Shown here one piece after another: positions 47,729 to 56,799 of a stretch of 64,000 nt of DNA. The DNA is from Bacteroidota bacterium. Its GTDB lineage: Bacteria > Bacteroidota > Bacteroidia > AKYH767-A > 2013-40CM-41-45. The stretch's first letter is position 1; each line of letters starts with the position of its first letter. A program made the translations under genes and the position numbers. Below the pieces are notes generated by a model that had not been told where the DNA came from, did not search any database, and saw only the letters and a list, made by a program, of their open reading frames with translations. Location: positions 62,001 through 126,000 of the forward strand of contig JADJSV010000009.1 of NCBI GenBank assembly GCA_016711505.1. The letters are read 5' to 3'.

Positions 47729-49474
47729 CTATTTCTTTTCTTCCAGCATCAACTGTCTGATATATTTCACAGGAGCGCTGCCATAACTTAAAAATTTCTC
47801 ATGCCAGTCTTTCAATTTGAACTGGTCACCTTGTTTCTTTTTCATTTCTTCACGGAAATCGTAGATCTCTGTGTAGCCAGTAAAGTAGCAACAAAGTTGA
47901 ACCTGTGTCAATGAAACACGACGCCATTTGTTTTCTGCTTCTGTTTTTTGCTGGAATGCTTCATTCATCAATAGATTCAGAGCATCTTCCTTAGACATAT
48001 TTTTCGTGTGAACGGAATTATCTAAAATGAAATTACAAGTACTTCTTAAATTCCATTTGTAGTACATCAGCCACATTTCAGGTTCGTTGTTTCCATAACC
48101 TTCTTCAAGCATCATTCTCTCCGTGTAAACTGCCCAACCTTCGATCATAGAACTTGCACCTAACAAAGATTTGATAAGGCTTGGCGATTGATTTGCATAA
48201 ACCAGCTGTGTATAATGCCCGGGAATTGCTTCGTGGATATTCAGGATCTGCAAAATGTACTGATTGTATTCACGCAAATAACTTTCTGCGCGGTCTTTAT
48301 CCCAACCTGATAAACTTCCAACGTTGTAATACGTGTTTCCTGTTTTATCATAAGGACCGGGAGCTGAGATTGATGCTCCTGCTACTCCAGCCATATAATC
48401 AGGTTCTTTTCTTACGACAAGAGGCTTTGATGGATCGATGTAAATAAGATTCTTTTCTTTGATGAAATCAACAAGAATCGGAATTTGTTTTTCAATTGCA
48501 GACTGAAACGAATCCGGTTGTACATGAATCAAAGACAGTTTGTCGATCATCTGACGGATCATTTGCAGACTGTCTTTCGGCATGTCTTGTCCTGCGAAAT
48601 ATTTTGGCCAGAGTTTTACTGAGATCTCAGCCATTTTCTGGTGCAATTCAGTTTTGTGAGCAATAGCTTTTGCCAAAACTTCATCGGCAGTATAACCTGA
48701 CTGAATATCGAATTCGAATTTTTTCTTGTACAGATCATTTCCTAACCGGAAACTTCTCGGGCTATCATTTTTTAATGATTTCAGAAATTCTACATATGAT
48801 TTGATAGCATCAACAGCAAGTTTCGAGCGTGTAGAAATTTCTGTTTTTTCACCTACCGGAAGTTTCGATTCTTTTAAAGCATTCACAAGATCATTCTCGA
48901 AAACAGAAATTCCACCGAGATTTTGTTCAATAGCAAGTTGTGTATGTTCAACAGTTGGGTTCTTGATATTTTTCTTTGCCGCTTCGTAATATGCCGGAAC
49001 ATTTACGAGTTTCATTCCAAGATTATGCAGACGATCATCAAGTGAATCATAATTGTTATTGATCATTTCCGCGAATTCGCCGGAAACATTATATCCTGCG
49101 GGATTCCATTCGCCGGATTTCATTTCATTGATTGACCAGACAATTGATTTCAACTGATTCTCTATCATATAAAGATCTGTCTTGTTGTTATCAGACAAAT
49201 TTTTCAGATCGAATGATTTCAGTGAATCGAGATTTGCATTTGCAAAAGCAAGTTGTTTTGCATCATATGCAGCATCAGGAACAAATAAAACATTATCGAA
49301 ATTGTGATATCCCTGACTACTGGCCCAACCCGGATAAATTTCCCACATTCTTTCAACGAAACCATTTTTGAATTGATCGAATTGCTGATTCTGATCTCCG
49401 CTTGTTTCAGTCTTCTTTGAATTACAACCAAAACCTGCTATGATCAATAGCGATAGAGTAAGTATCTTTTTCAT
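47729..49474 (-). CDS. DUF885 family lipoprotein (putative metallopeptidase-like)
   Basis: 581 aa from the ATG at 49474, which gives a lipoprotein signal (LTLSLLIIAGFGCNSKK, Cys17); the frame also opens 39 bases upstream. The key motif is LNIHEAIPGHYTQL, an H-E-x(3)-G-H pattern that may bind metal, with SMIEGWAVYTERMMLEEG downstream as in the family. DUF885 proteins are probable peptidases of unknown substrate, attached to the cell envelope. A terminator follows directly. Confidence 0.88.
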   Translation of the reverse strand: MKKILTLSLLIIAGFGCNSKKTETSGDQNQQFDQFKNGFVERMWEIYPGWASSQGYHNFDNVLFVPDAAYDAKQLAFANANLDSLKSFDLKNLSDNNKTDLYMIENQLKSIVWSINEMKSGEWNPAGYNVSGEFAEMINNNYDSLDDRLHNLGMKLVNVPAYYEAAKKNIKNPTVEHTQLAIEQNLGGISVFENDLVNALKESKLPVGEKTEISTRSKLAVDAIKSYVEFLKSLKNDSPRSFRLGNDLYKKKFEFDIQSGYTADEVLAKAIAHKTELHQKMAEISVKLWPKYFAGQDMPKDSLQMIRQMIDKLSLIHVQPDSFQSAIEKQIPILVDFIKEKNLIYIDPSKPLVVRKEPDYMAGVAGASISAPGPYDKTGNTYYNVGSLSGWDKDRAESYLREYNQYILQILNIHEAIPGHYTQLVYANQSPSLIKSLLGASSMIEGWAVYTERMMLEEGYGNNEPEMWLMYYKWNLRSTCNFILDNSVHTKNMSKEDALNLLMNEAFQQKTEAENKWRRVSLTQVQLCCYFTGYTEIYDFREEMKKKQGDQFKLKDWHEKFLSYGSAPVKYIRQLMLEEKK

Positions 49475-49576
49475 AGTGCAATGATATGAAAATAATGATA
49501 GTATGGAAACCATGTATCACCCCAATCACACCTGAATTCTCTTAAGAATTTGTTAAATTATGTGAATAGTATCCAT

Positions 49577-49602
49577 AAAAAAAGCCCCACAATGTAGGGC
49601 TT
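49577..49602 (-). terminator. Rho-independent terminator after SOD
   Basis: On the minus strand, AAGCCCTAC pairs with GTGGGGCTT (one G-U), with an ATT loop, followed by TTTTT. It lies 20 bases after the stop. Confidence 0.88.
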
Positions 49603-49622
49603 GTAATAATCTTTCAATCGGA

Positions 49623-50234
49623 TCATTTAGATGCTTCAGCAAATCTGCGATTTACTTCATCCCAATTGATCACATTCCACCATGCCGACATGTAGTCAGG
49701 ACGACGATTCTGATAATTCAGATAGTATGCATGTTCCCATACATCGCATCCAAGAACCGGAGTTCCTTTTACCTCTGCAATATCCATTAAAGGATTATCC
49801 TGATTTGGTGTTGAAGTAACTGCAAGTTTTTTATCAGCACCAACGATCAACCATGCCCAACCACTTCCGAAACGAGTAGCACCGGCTGTATTGAATTTTG
49901 TTTTGAATTCATCGAATGAACCGAAGGCAGAATCAATTGCTGCTGCGATGGCACCGGTAGGATTTCCGCCACCGTTTTGTTTCATCACTGTCCAGAACAA
50001 TGAGTGATTGTAATGTCCACCGCCATTATTTCTGACAGGCATTGGATATTTTGAAATGGTTTTACAAATATCTTCGATGCTTAATTTCTCTGCATCAGAT
50101 CCTGCAATAGCACCATTTAAATTTGTAACGTAAGCCTGATGATGTTTGCTGTGATGGATCTCCATCGTACGTGCATCGATATGTGGCTCTAACGCATTGT
50201 ATGCGTAAGGGAGTTTTGGAAGTTCAAATGCCAT
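49623..50234 (-). CDS. sodA: Superoxide dismutase, Mn-type (Fe/Mn family)
   Basis: 203 aa. It dismutates superoxide. Metal ligands are visible: His27 (MEIHHSKHH), the His in HYNHSLFW, and Asp and His in DVWEHAYYLNYQ. NNGGGHYNHSLFW and TPNQDNP place the conserved Gly and second-sphere Gln where Mn-type enzymes have them, so Mn or cambialistic use is more likely than strict Fe. The TATCTTTG motif upstream fits a vegetative -7 element. Probably single-gene. Confidence 0.94.
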   Translation of the reverse strand: MAFELPKLPYAYNALEPHIDARTMEIHHSKHHQAYVTNLNGAIAGSDAEKLSIEDICKTISKYPMPVRNNGGGHYNHSLFWTVMKQNGGGNPTGAIAAAIDSAFGSFDEFKTKFNTAGATRFGSGWAWLIVGADKKLAVTSTPNQDNPLMDIAEVKGTPVLGCDVWEHAYYLNYQNRRPDYMSAWWNVINWDEVNRRFAEASK

Positions 50235-50256
50235 TTGTATGTGTTTAAAATTTTAA

Positions 50257-50264
50257 CAAAGATA
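50257..50264 (-). promoter_or_regulatory. -7 promoter element of SOD
   Basis: TATCTTTG on the minus strand matches TAnnTTTG and lies 23 bases upstream of the start. No good TTTG lies 19 bases further up, so the promoter is only half-matched. Confidence 0.5.
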
Positions 50265-50297
50265 TGGGTAAATAGTGTTCAATTCTGTTAGGACAAT

Positions 50298-50394
50298 AAA
50301 AATTTTAACACTAAGACCACTAAGTTTTTAGCGAAAATGGACCTTAAAAGGACATACGTGTTCTTGTGACAAAAGCTTAGTGAACTTGCGTTTA
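50298..50394. repeat. Degenerate CTAAGT-family hairpin
   Basis: TTAACACTAAGACCACTAAGTTTTTAGC on one side and GTGTTCTTGTGACAAAAGCTTAGTGAAC on the other resemble the 6679 element but with many mismatches. It is between the PAP2 end and the SOD start, both on the minus strand. Confidence 0.6.
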
Positions 50395-50417
50395 ATTTTT
50401 AAGCGTTAACAACTAAA

Positions 50418-51155
50418 CTAATTCTTATGCAAAGAAGCCATTAAAAACCCATTTGCAATTCCCACAATTAATCCCGCAGCAATATCTGTCGGAAAATGTT
50501 TACCCGCTTTGTAGCGGAGATAACCGGTAGTAATCGGAATAGCTGCTGCTGAAATATATAAATAAGGCAATGCTTTGCTATCAGGGTAATAAATACTGTA
50601 AACTGTAGCCGTGAAAGCAGCAGCAGAAGCTGTCATTGCAGTATGTCCTGAAAAAAAAGATGCATTTGCATCTGCTTTTCTTTTTTCACTCATTGGTGCT
50701 GATGGATTGTAAACAAAAGGCCGCGCGCGATCAAGCAGTCCTTTTACAAACTGGATCTCAGCACCTGCCAGAAAAGTAGTTTGTATGTATACAATTGACA
50801 CACTCCCAAAATCTTTCCTGATTTCTTTATCTGCTAATAAAATAGCAGGCAATGCAATTGACGAAACCAGCATAACATCAGAAGCCTTTTCAGCCGAATG
50901 CGAATAATTTGCAGTTGCTCTTCTGTCAAATGAATTGATGTTCGAAATTGAAAGCGAATTGATTTCAGTTTCTGTGAGTGGAGTTTTGTTACGGTAAAAA
51001 TAATTACCTCCGAAAAAAAGTGATATGCTTGCTCCTGAAATTATATAATCATTCGGTTCGGATAATTTAATTCTTTCCTGAGCACTGCTTATATTCCCAA
51101 CAAATATTAGTTGAGAAAAAAGAATTACAACGACTCTGGAAAAATAATTCCGCAC
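50418..51155 (-). CDS. PAP2-family membrane phosphatase
   Basis: 245 aa. A signal peptide is followed by several hydrophobic helices. The phosphatase signature is KGLLDRARPF, FFSGHTAMTAS and YLRYKAGKHFPTDIAAG, matching K-x6-RP, PSGH (here FSGH) and R-x5-H-x3-D. It may act on lipid phosphates or polyprenyl pyrophosphate in the envelope. The start is a GTG that follows the stop of the S41 protease gene directly, so the two are probably cotranscribed. Confidence 0.9.
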   Translation of the reverse strand: MRNYFSRVVVILFSQLIFVGNISSAQERIKLSEPNDYIISGASISLFFGGNYFYRNKTPLTETEINSLSISNINSFDRRATANYSHSAEKASDVMLVSSIALPAILLADKEIRKDFGSVSIVYIQTTFLAGAEIQFVKGLLDRARPFVYNPSAPMSEKRKADANASFFSGHTAMTASAAAFTATVYSIYYPDSKALPYLYISAAAIPITTGYLRYKAGKHFPTDIAAGLIVGIANGFLMASLHKN

Positions 51156-52775
51156 TTAACTGCCTTTAATTGCAACTTGTTTTTTATCGATCAGCTCAAG
51201 CGCTTTTTTCAAAGTGTTATCGAGTGATTGGATCACAGGATAAAAACCATCATTCTTCCACACTTGTCGTGCAATCAATGCTTTCATTTGTGTCCGCATG
51301 ATCTCATCTGAAATTTTCATTCCTTCAGCATTAGGTTTTACACCACTTTTCTCTGCGAAAGAAACAAAATCATTAAAGATAGATTCATTGATCCTGAATC
51401 CTGAATTGAATTCATCAAAGGTTTTAAATTTATTTAAAGTACTTCGGTTGTTATCTACGTATTTGTAAACGAATTCAGTTATAAGGCCTTTTGAAGACAC
51501 ATCAGAATAATACTGTGATACACCACTTGTATCAAGCGATACAAAAATATCCGGCATAATTCCACCTCCTCCATAAACAACTCTTCCACCGGGTGTAGTG
51601 AACTTCAATGAATCACTGAAACGAATACTATCTGAACTCAAAAGTTCTCCATGCTTTAAACGGACAGCGAGTTCATTTTCGTAATCATCATATGTTCCGT
51701 CATAAGGTTTCTGAATACTTCGTCCGGTTGGAGTATAATATCTTGCAATAGTAAGTCTGATTGCAGAACCATCCGGAAATTCACTTTGTTCCTGAACCAG
51801 TCCTTTACCGAATGAACGACGACCGACAATTGTTGCGCGATCCCAATCCTGCAAAGCACCTGAAACGATCTCGCTTGCTGATGCACTTCCTTCATCGATC
51901 AATACGACTAAGGCACCGCTTTCAAAGAAACCATTTTTTGTGGCAGCATATGATTCTTTCGGACGCGAACGACCTTGTGTATAGACGATCAGTTTTTCTT
52001 CGGGTAAAAATTCATCAGCTAACTGAATTGCAGTTTTTAAATAACCACCCGGATTACCACGAAGATCAAGAACAAGATTTTTCATTCCCATTTCTTTCAG
52101 CTTCACAAAACCATCGATGTATTCTTCATAAGTCTTGTCGCCAAAGTGACTGACTTTTATATATCCTGTTTCAGGACTTAACATATATGATACATCGACG
52201 CTATAGATAGGAATTTTTCCACGAGTGATTGCATAGTCGATCTGTTTTCCTTTTCTGTAAACAGTCACTTTCACTTTTGTTCCACTTGGTCCGCGAAGAT
52301 TTTGCATGACCATTTGATTAGTAATTTTTATGTTCGCAACATTTTTCCCATCGACCTTAATGATCCTGTCACCGGGTTGAATGCCCAATGCATCAGAAGG
52401 TCCGCCGGAAACTGCTGTAACTACCATGATCGTATCTTCCTGAATATGGAACTCAACTCCAATTCCATCGAAATTACCTTCCAATGGTTCATTCGTTGAT
52501 TGAAGTTCGTCTGCAGGAATATATGCTGAATGCGGATCCAGCTTATGGAGCATTTCTTCAATAGTACTTTCAACCAGTTTTTTCTGATTTACGGTATCGA
52601 CATATTCCTGATTTATATAATTGATAACATCATTCAGTTTATTGAATTGCCCTGTTCTGAATGAAAAAAACGAATTTTCATTTTTTGTAGATTGATTCAA
52701 TCTCAATCCAACATAAATACCTACTGCAATGAGTCCACCGAAGATGAGTGGTAACCAGATTTTTAATTTGTTCAC
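51156..52775 (-). CDS. S41 carboxy-terminal processing peptidase (second copy)
   Basis: 539 aa. An N-terminal membrane segment (LPLIFGGLIAVGIYVGL), a PDZ domain (about 102-185; GIQPGDRIIKVDG) and the protease core. Ser299 (EGSASASEIV) and Lys324 (RSFGKGLVQ) are at the Prc spacing. It is a divergent paralogue of the protease at 15727-17421. It is first in a two-gene unit with PAP2. Role: envelope protein processing, substrate unknown. Confidence 0.93.
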   Translation of the reverse strand: MNKLKIWLPLIFGGLIAVGIYVGLRLNQSTKNENSFFSFRTGQFNKLNDVINYINQEYVDTVNQKKLVESTIEEMLHKLDPHSAYIPADELQSTNEPLEGNFDGIGVEFHIQEDTIMVVTAVSGGPSDALGIQPGDRIIKVDGKNVANIKITNQMVMQNLRGPSGTKVKVTVYRKGKQIDYAITRGKIPIYSVDVSYMLSPETGYIKVSHFGDKTYEEYIDGFVKLKEMGMKNLVLDLRGNPGGYLKTAIQLADEFLPEEKLIVYTQGRSRPKESYAATKNGFFESGALVVLIDEGSASASEIVSGALQDWDRATIVGRRSFGKGLVQEQSEFPDGSAIRLTIARYYTPTGRSIQKPYDGTYDDYENELAVRLKHGELLSSDSIRFSDSLKFTTPGGRVVYGGGGIMPDIFVSLDTSGVSQYYSDVSSKGLITEFVYKYVDNNRSTLNKFKTFDEFNSGFRINESIFNDFVSFAEKSGVKPNAEGMKISDEIMRTQMKALIARQVWKNDGFYPVIQSLDNTLKKALELIDKKQVAIKGS

Positions 52776-52919
52776 TTCGTTATATGATTTTATTAGCCGA
52801 ATTCAATCGGCATCAATATACTTAAACTGATTTTTTTCGAAAATGTTTTGAAAATAGCTGATTTAACATCACTATAACATCCCAAAACAGGTTGATTTTA
52901 GCCTTAAAACGCAGTATGA

Positions 52920-53399
52920 TTATAGATTTACAGAAAGTTGTTCTTTCTTCTGATATCTTTCCACCTGAACACCGAATTGTTTCAAAAATTCCACGCCTTC
53001 ATCTATGCCAATACCCTTATATTCAGCATAGCTATTGAGATAGATCACTTTCTTGATCCCCATAGTAAAAATGATTCTCGCACAAGGTAAACATGGTGAA
53101 AGTGTAACATAGATCGTGCACCCTTCAATCGGAACGCCATTTTTTGAAGCATAAAGAATTGCATTTTGTTCGGCATGCAATGCCAGTGAACAGCTTCCTT
53201 TACTATCGCGTGGACACCCAACATCCGGCCATTCTTCATCACAATTGTGAGTTCCTGCAGGGGGACCATTATATCCTAATGAAACGATTCTGGTATCTTT
53301 TGTCAGAACAGATCCGACTTTTATTTTTACGCAATGTGATTTATGGGCCAGATTCTGGGCCAGCTCCATGTAGATCTCATCAAAACTTGGACGATGCAT
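52920..53399 (-). CDS. dCMP deaminase (cytidine deaminase-like zinc enzyme)
   Basis: 159 aa. Zinc site: HAEQNAIL (His75, Glu77) and PCLPC (Cys103, Cys106). GYNGPPAGTHNCDE near residue 42-55 is typical of deoxycytidylate deaminases of the ComEB type. It converts dCMP to dUMP for dTMP synthesis. The gene ends 145 bases downstream of the S41 start and is probably separate from the TPR protein upstream. Confidence 0.92.
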   Translation of the reverse strand: MHRPSFDEIYMELAQNLAHKSHCVKIKVGSVLTKDTRIVSLGYNGPPAGTHNCDEEWPDVGCPRDSKGSCSLALHAEQNAILYASKNGVPIEGCTIYVTLSPCLPCARIIFTMGIKKVIYLNSYAEYKGIGIDEGVEFLKQFGVQVERYQKKEQLSVNL

Positions 53400-53446
53400 A
53401 GTGCAAATGTAGGTAATTTTGTCCTCATTAGGATAACAAGCAAGGT

Positions 53447-55516
53447 CTACTTCGCTCCACCTATTCTCTGAAGCCAGACTTTGGCATCAGAATAATCAGG
53501 TTTCAGGTCAAGTGCTTTCTGCCAGTTCTCCCGGGCTAACTGAACATTTTTTCTGAAGAAATAAATTCCGCCCAGGTTATAATATGCCTCCGCATTGGAA
53601 GGATTAATTTCAATAGCAGTTGTATACAAACGTGCGGACTCCTCAACTTGATTTTTTGCAAAAGCAACATTGCCTAGTTTGACCAGTTGAGTGCTGACCA
53701 AAGTTCTTCCGGCAGAATTTGAGATTAGTTTATCTGCTTCATTGAGTGCTAATTTTGCCTGTTGAATTGAATCCAGACTTGCATAAGAAAGCGCCATATA
53801 TACAAATGCATCATGGAAATCAGGAATTATTTCAATTGCTTTTTTATAATTGGCAACTGCATTATTATAATCTGCCATTTTGAAATAAGCAGACCCACAA
53901 TCATAATATGCTTTCGCATGATTCGGATGAACTGCTATTGCTTTTTTATAAAACAGAATTGCGGAATCATTTTTATTTAAATTAAAATACAGATCTCCGC
54001 GATTAACAAGTGCATCAGAATTTTCAGGATCATTGAGAATTGCTTTTTCATTGTCAAGAAGTGCATTTGCAATATCATTTTTCTGATAGTAGATAACTGC
54101 ACGATTATGGTAACCATCAGGACGATGCGGAGCAAGTTTTATGACCTCTGAGAAATCTGAAAACGCTTTATCCATTTCTCCAATGGCTTCGTAATATTGA
54201 CCACGATTCATATAAGAGGTAGGGACCTCCGGATCCTTTTCAATGATATCGTTCCAGAGAGAAAGACTGTTTTTCCATACCGGAATTCTTGCATAGGTAA
54301 GTCCTGTAAACATTATTCCTATAGCAACTAAAACAAAAGAGAACTTTTTTTCAAGGGCAGGTTTATTTTCCAGTAATGAAAATATGGCCATGAAAATTCC
54401 TACACATGCAAGATATGTAAATCGTTCGTAGATCAAAGCTGAATTGACTGCTACAATGTGCAGAACAGGGAAAATGCAAATCATAAAAAACAAAAGACTT
54501 CCTGCAAAACGCGGATTCTTTTTGTAAGCTAAAAAGATGCTACCAATTGCAAGTGCTAAGGTAATTATTCCTGTAATTAATCCAATGATATAATCTGAAC
54601 TTCCACTTTCAGGAAAGCGGTGAATTGCAATCTGATCGAATGGAAGCAGAATTTTTACCACATACAAACCAAATGCAATTATTGAGTAAAGCACCTTGTC
54701 TAAGAACGAAAGCGGAACAGAAAATTTATCCGCAATGAGTTCACCTTCTCCTGAAATAGCGAATAATCCGATTAAGAATGCCAATACTAAAAAAGGAATT
54801 TTATTAATCAGTCGCTTTACTTCAAATTTCTTATCAAGCATCAGATCGGAAATGATCAGTACAAATGGCAATGTAATCGCCTGTACTTTTGACAATAACG
54901 AAATAGCACAAAATAAAATACTCGCAATCAAATAGAGTTTCTTTTCAGTGTGATAATATCTGAGGTACGAGAGCCATGACAACAAAAAGAAAAACAAATA
55001 GACAACATCTTTTCTTCCCGCTATCCAGACTACAGCTTCTGTTGCTAATGGATGTATGGCAAAAAGAAAAGTTATGATCAATGCTGAAACATCCTTGAAC
55101 CGTAATTGTCGCAGACAAAAGAAAAGAAGCAAGACATTTGACAAATGAAAAAATAAATTCACTCCATGACTCCACCCCGGTTTTAATTTTGCCATTTCAA
55201 AATCAAAAGCAAATGTGAGTAACACTACGGGGTTATAACTCAGCATAAACTTGCTTGTAAAGATCTCTTTTACTTTTTCAAAATTTATGTCACGAACCAA
55301 GGGTGCTTCTTTGATATAGGCTTTATCATCCCAATTTGTTGAATCAAATTTTGTGACACCTTGATAGACAAAGTATGTCAGGATCATAACCACAAACAAT
55401 CCCGATGCAATAAAAAGTTGTTTGCCCGACTGCTTATTTGGCTTCTTAACTTCCGGCTTTGGATTATTTCGGGACATAAATTCAGGTTTGAACGAAACTT
55501 GTTGGTTGGATTGCAA
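53447..55516 (-). CDS. TPR membrane protein, TMTC/GT39-like
   Basis: 689 aa. About 11 membrane helices form the N-terminal 420 residues, with FDSTNWDDKAYIKEAPLV in the first loop and AVVWIAGRKDVVYLFFFLLSWL in the family's pattern. At least six tetratricopeptide units follow to the C-terminus. The arrangement is like TMTC/mannosyltransferase-related GT-C proteins, so it may glycosylate envelope proteins. Without a clear catalytic acidic pair this remains inferred. Confidence 0.82.
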   Translation of the reverse strand: MQSNQQVSFKPEFMSRNNPKPEVKKPNKQSGKQLFIASGLFVVMILTYFVYQGVTKFDSTNWDDKAYIKEAPLVRDINFEKVKEIFTSKFMLSYNPVVLLTFAFDFEMAKLKPGWSHGVNLFFHLSNVLLLFFCLRQLRFKDVSALIITFLFAIHPLATEAVVWIAGRKDVVYLFFFLLSWLSYLRYYHTEKKLYLIASILFCAISLLSKVQAITLPFVLIISDLMLDKKFEVKRLINKIPFLVLAFLIGLFAISGEGELIADKFSVPLSFLDKVLYSIIAFGLYVVKILLPFDQIAIHRFPESGSSDYIIGLITGIITLALAIGSIFLAYKKNPRFAGSLLFFMICIFPVLHIVAVNSALIYERFTYLACVGIFMAIFSLLENKPALEKKFSFVLVAIGIMFTGLTYARIPVWKNSLSLWNDIIEKDPEVPTSYMNRGQYYEAIGEMDKAFSDFSEVIKLAPHRPDGYHNRAVIYYQKNDIANALLDNEKAILNDPENSDALVNRGDLYFNLNKNDSAILFYKKAIAVHPNHAKAYYDCGSAYFKMADYNNAVANYKKAIEIIPDFHDAFVYMALSYASLDSIQQAKLALNEADKLISNSAGRTLVSTQLVKLGNVAFAKNQVEESARLYTTAIEINPSNAEAYYNLGGIYFFRKNVQLARENWQKALDLKPDYSDAKVWLQRIGGAK

Positions 55517-55605
55517 AGATTAGCAATTTAGGACGAAAAACCGACATCGCAAAGTGGTATAGGTCAAGTAGTTGCAAAGTAGTCGATCTTCTTGGGAAAG
55601 GTTTG

Positions 55606-55665
55606 CAGGTTACAGGTTTGAGGTTTCAGGTTTTGCCAACCTGAAACCTCAAACCTGTAAACCTG
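55606..55665. repeat. Near-perfect 27-bp hairpin AGGTTTCAGGTT
   Basis: Arms at 55606-55632 and 55638-55665 match with one bulged A, around a 5-base loop. They are built from AGGTTT/AACCTG words. It lies in the divergent gap between the TPR protein (-) and the lipoprotein (+). Confidence 0.9.
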
Positions 55666-55781
55666 AAACTGAAAATTTTTCCAACCAATATACTTGAGAC
55701 TGAAAACGATAATAAGAGAGGAATAGAGTTTTTCCTTTGAAATTACCCAATGATTTCTATTTTTGCATCAAACTTAATTAT

Positions 55782-56640
55782 ATGAAAAGGTTCTTAACAC
55801 GCTCGCTCGCTTTTGGTTTGATCGCAATTACGGCAAGTTCATGCAGTAATAACAAGCCTGAGCAAACTACTGATGAATTTGCAGATACAACAACAGTTGT
55901 TGATACTGCAAAACAAAAAGCAAGAGAGAAACTTGAATTTAAATTCTTTTATACTATAGCAAATCTACCGTCACCGATGGAAATGATCAATGCTATCTAT
56001 GAAAACAATGTTCCTTTCAACAGAGATCTTCTGAACTCATCTTCTAAAGCTGCTAATTATACTACTGCATACAAAAAAAGCAGTAAACTATGGTATCTAT
56101 GGAATTGATATGGCTTATACTGCTTTCTATGGACAAAATCAGGATTTGCTGGATTACTATTCTACTACAAAGAAAATGGCAGAGAAATTAGGTGTTCAGG
56201 AAACCTTTGACAAATTTACATCCAGCTTCCGGGAGAACTCTGACAACAGAGATTCTTTAGTAAAGATCATTGACCGCGCTTATACCGAAACAGATTCTTA
56301 TCTGAGAAGTAATCGCCGTCTTGAAGTTGCATCGCATGTCCTAGCCGGAAGTATTGTTGAGGTGCAATATCTTAGTATAGAATTATTAAAAAACATGGAA
56401 TATGGTCCTTCAAATGCAGATCTTTTTGAACGTGTCTATAACCAAAAACTTTATCTGGATAATCTTATCAGTTTATTCTCTGATTTGAAAAACTATCCAA
56501 GTTCAGCACAATTACTTGAACAATTAAAAGGAGTCAAAGTTGTTTTTGATGAAGTAAAAGAACCAAAACAACTTACAAAAGAAAATCTTGCCAAAATGAG
56601 CGCAGCAATGGGTGCAGTACGGGCGGATATGATTAAATAA
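55782..56640 (+). CDS. Lipoprotein of unknown function, one frameshift
   Basis: Restored length is 285 aa. From the ATG at 55782 there is a lipoprotein signal (FGLIAITASSCSNN) and an acidic linker (EFADTTTVVDTAKQK), then a helical domain beginning FKFFYTIANLPSPMEMINAIYENNVPFN. One extra A in the A7 run at 56073-56079 breaks the frame; removing it joins AYKK to AVNYGIYGIDMAYTAFYGQ. I do not recognise a named function; similar helical lipoproteins are common in Bacteroidota. A strong terminator follows. Confidence 0.82.
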
Positions 56641-56660
56641 GTCAAAAGTCAAAATATGTG

Positions 56661-56690
56661 AAGAGGAATGGCAGCATTCCTCTTTTTTTT
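56661..56690 (+). terminator. Rho-independent terminator after the lipoprotein gene
   Basis: AAGAGGAATG pairs perfectly with CATTCCTCTT around GCAG, followed by a T run of eight or more. Confidence 0.93.
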
Positions 56691-56759
56691 TGCTTTATAT
56701 TTTGAGATTGTCACTTCCCTTTTTAATGTATCGTTCTTTTTTACTTTTGAATTGTGATT

Positions 56760-56792
56760 TTTGACTTATACAGAAAGCTTTTATTATATTTG
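56760..56792 (+). promoter_or_regulatory. Candidate promoter of the ABC transporter
   Basis: TTTG (56760-56763), 21 bases, TATATTTG (56785-56792). The start codon follows 8 bases later, which would leave almost no leader. A second -7 match, TACTTTTG, lies at 56742-56749 without a good -33. Confidence 0.45.
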
Positions 56793-56799
56793 ACTACCT

